From Pseudomonas nunensis (GTDB lineage Bacteria; Pseudomonadota; Gammaproteobacteria; Pseudomonadales; Pseudomonadaceae), in the NCBI RefSeq assembly GCF_024296925.1, contig NZ_CP101125.1:1862501-1926500 (forward strand): 64,000 nucleotides of DNA, written 5' to 3'. The notes under the pieces were generated by a model. It had not been told where the DNA came from and ran no database searches. It saw only the letters and a list, made by a program, of their open reading frames with translations. Below, one piece after another: positions 62,774-64,000 of the stretch; positions within the stretch are counted from its first letter, which is position 1; every line of letters begins with the position of its first letter. The translations under genes were made by a program, and so were the position numbers.

Positions 62774-62856
62774 GACGCGTTCCTTGTAGGAGCAAAGCTT
62801 GCTCGCGATGCGAACAACCTTAGTCAGCGATTTTGCGCCCTGCAAACGCCGGCGTG

Positions 62857-63777
62857 CTAATCCTCAAACCCCACCTGCTCATGAATCTCATCCACCTTCA
62901 ATTCCAACCGATACGCCACCGCAATAAACAACGCCTGACACAAACACAACGTCGCACTCAGCGACCGGAACGCAAACGAACTCCCTTCATTCACCAGCAG
63001 CACCGTGCTCGCCCGCTTGGCCAGCGGCGAAAGGTTGCTGTCGGTGATGATCAAAGTTTTCGCCTGATGGTGCTGGGCGATGCGCAGGCAGTGTTGGGTT
63101 TCCTTGCCGTAGGGCGTGAAGCTGATGGCGATCACCAGGTCGTTGGCGCGCACGCTGCGCATTTGCTCGCGATAACTGCCACCGAGGCCGGACACCAGGT
63201 GAATGCGCTTGTTGGTGTGTTGCAGGTTGTAGACCAGATAGTCGGCCACCGCGAATGAACGGCGCACGCCGACCACGTAGATGTTGTCGGCATTCACCAC
63301 GAGATCCACGGCTTTGTCGAAGGCCACATCGTCGAGTTCCATGCCCAGGCGTTCGATGCCCGACAGCGTGGCGTTGACGCATTCGCGGGCGAGGTCGCCG
63401 CCGCTGGCCTTCTGCGACTTGTTGGCGATCATGCTGCGGATGCGTTGCTGGTAGTTCTGCACTGGCGTGGTCTTGTGCGTGTACGCCTCGCGGAACAGCG
63501 CCTGCATCTCGCTGAAACCGCTGAAACCGAAGCGCTGGGAGAAGCGCACGATGGCCGAGGGGTGCACTTCGCATTCCCGGGCGATGTCGCTGATGCGATC
63601 GACCATGATCCGGTCGCTCTGCTGGCTCATGTAGGTGGCGATGCGTTTGAGCTGGCGCGGCAGGCTTTCGTATTCGTTGGTGATCAGCTGCAGCAATCGC
63701 TCGGCATTGATCGGTGGGCTCTGGAGGTCGCTCTCGGGCGTGCTCTCGGTCGTAGCCGGCTGATCGGTGCGGGACAT
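62857..63777 (-). CDS. iolR: RpiR-family transcriptional regulator (probable IolR)
   Basis: 306 residues. N-terminal HTH_6 domain (LLQLITNEYESLPRQLKRIATYMSQQSDRIMVDRISDIARECEVHPSAIVRFSQRFGFSGFSEMQALF) and a C-terminal SIS sugar-phosphate-binding domain (NIYVVGVRRSFAVADYLVYNL, LVIAISFTPYGKET, LIITDSNLSPLAKRAS). Pseudomonas inositol (iol) clusters have an RpiR regulator of this length reading divergently from iolC/iolE/iolB; the window ends before those genes, so the role is inferred. The divergent region holds two palindromes. Confidence 0.75.
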   Translation of the reverse strand: MSRTDQPATTESTPESDLQSPPINAERLLQLITNEYESLPRQLKRIATYMSQQSDRIMVDRISDIARECEVHPSAIVRFSQRFGFSGFSEMQALFREAYTHKTTPVQNYQQRIRSMIANKSQKASGGDLARECVNATLSGIERLGMELDDVAFDKAVDLVVNADNIYVVGVRRSFAVADYLVYNLQHTNKRIHLVSGLGGSYREQMRSVRANDLVIAISFTPYGKETQHCLRIAQHHQAKTLIITDSNLSPLAKRASTVLLVNEGSSFAFRSLSATLCLCQALFIAVAYRLELKVDEIHEQVGFED

Positions 63778-63807
63778 AGGAAATCCTTCTGGCTTGTTCT
63801 TATAGGA

Positions 63808-63823
63808 ATGACGAATCGGTCAT
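63808..63823. promoter_or_regulatory. ATGAC-N6-GTCAT dyad upstream of the RpiR gene
   Basis: A short inverted repeat (ATGAC, GAATCG, GTCAT), 31 bp from the RpiR start, in a position suited to autoregulation. Confidence 0.35.
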
Positions 63824-63948
63824 CCCCTGACAATAGGTTGGCTGTGCGCAGTCTACAGGGTAGGCCGGAATAAAATCTTGAGCTTGCCGACGGCAAGCGG
63901 CCTGCTGAAACGATGAACCACGTCTGGAACGCTCGTACCGGAGTTTAT

Positions 63949-63964
63949 TGGAAAAAATATTCCA
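63949..63964. promoter_or_regulatory. TGGAA-N6-TTCCA palindrome, likely RpiR operator
   Basis: TGGAAAAAATATTCCA is a perfect 5-bp-arm dyad with an AT spacer in a very AT-rich segment running to the window end; it precedes whatever lies beyond base 64000 on the plus strand, expected to be the first iol gene. Confidence 0.55.
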
Positions 63965-64000
63965 CGTAAAAAATATATAGAATAAATATTGATTGTTCGG

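Overview
The window looks like a chromosomal segment of a Pseudomonas of the P. fluorescens group. It is GC-rich and gene-dense and is peppered with Pseudomonas-type REP hairpins (the GTGGGAGCGGGCTTGCTCGC family and two other hairpin families). It carries Pseudomonas-associated families such as DUF2790 and DUF6124, a serralysin protease and an AlkC with a C-terminal Ig-like domain. No rRNA or tRNA was seen.

Layout. 1-2.1 kb: a two-component pair (LuxR-type regulator cut by the window edge, NarX/DegS-like kinase) and a small secreted SnoaL-like protein. 2.1-8.9 kb: chromate transporter, a LysR regulator divergent from a cupin, and a PaoABC-type periplasmic molybdenum aldehyde oxidoreductase. 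9-12 kb: cell-envelope proteins (CAP domain, SleB-type hydrolase, two WxxGxW proteins). 12.3-17.2 kb: GlxA-type regulator with a nitrilase, then dienelactone hydrolase, GST, DoxX and a ferric-reductase-like membrane protein. 17.4-20.3 kb: glutaminase beside a ProA-like aldehyde dehydrogenase, then a BON protein. 20.3-25.1 kb: an EamA exporter with divergent MocR regulator, and a cyanate operon (cynR / cynS-DUF2790-cynT). 27.9-36.4 kb: a four-gene signalling block (REC-HDOD, REC-GGDEF-EAL, a 1.5-kaa CHASE/PAS hybrid kinase with HPt, REC-GGDEF), which looks like a self-contained phosphorelay feeding c-di-GMP. 36.5-46.2 kb: topB, SDR/LysR and AraC/SDR regulator-enzyme pairs, a serralysin without a transporter, DUF427, and lldD. 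46.6-51 kb: GMC oxidoreductase plus MHS-type transporter under a divergent LysR. 51.6-57.9 kb: a tightly overlapped seven-gene unit: thermostable-hemolysin-like protein, AMP-ligase, haem-oxygenase-like diiron oxidase (HDO), SDR, TPR protein, response regulator, histidine kinase. 58.1-60 kb: cytochrome b561 and an IS110-family element inserted inside a REP. 60-64 kb: DUF6124 protein with a structured leader, alkC, GST, and an RpiR regulator likely of myo-inositol catabolism, with palindromes running off the end.

The two most noteworthy systems are these. (1) The IS110 element sits precisely between the two CT dinucleotides of a REP. Its roughly 200-nt leader folds into a bridge-RNA-like structure, and the first loop carries two short guides matching the left and right halves of the REP target; an unoccupied copy of the same site lies 7 kb away. 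(2) The hemolysin-like/ligase/HDO/SDR operon, with its own two-component system, has every diiron ligand in place and looks like a small biosynthetic pathway for an acyl-derived metabolite that I do not recognise. All functional calls are from reading motifs and context; no database search was possible.
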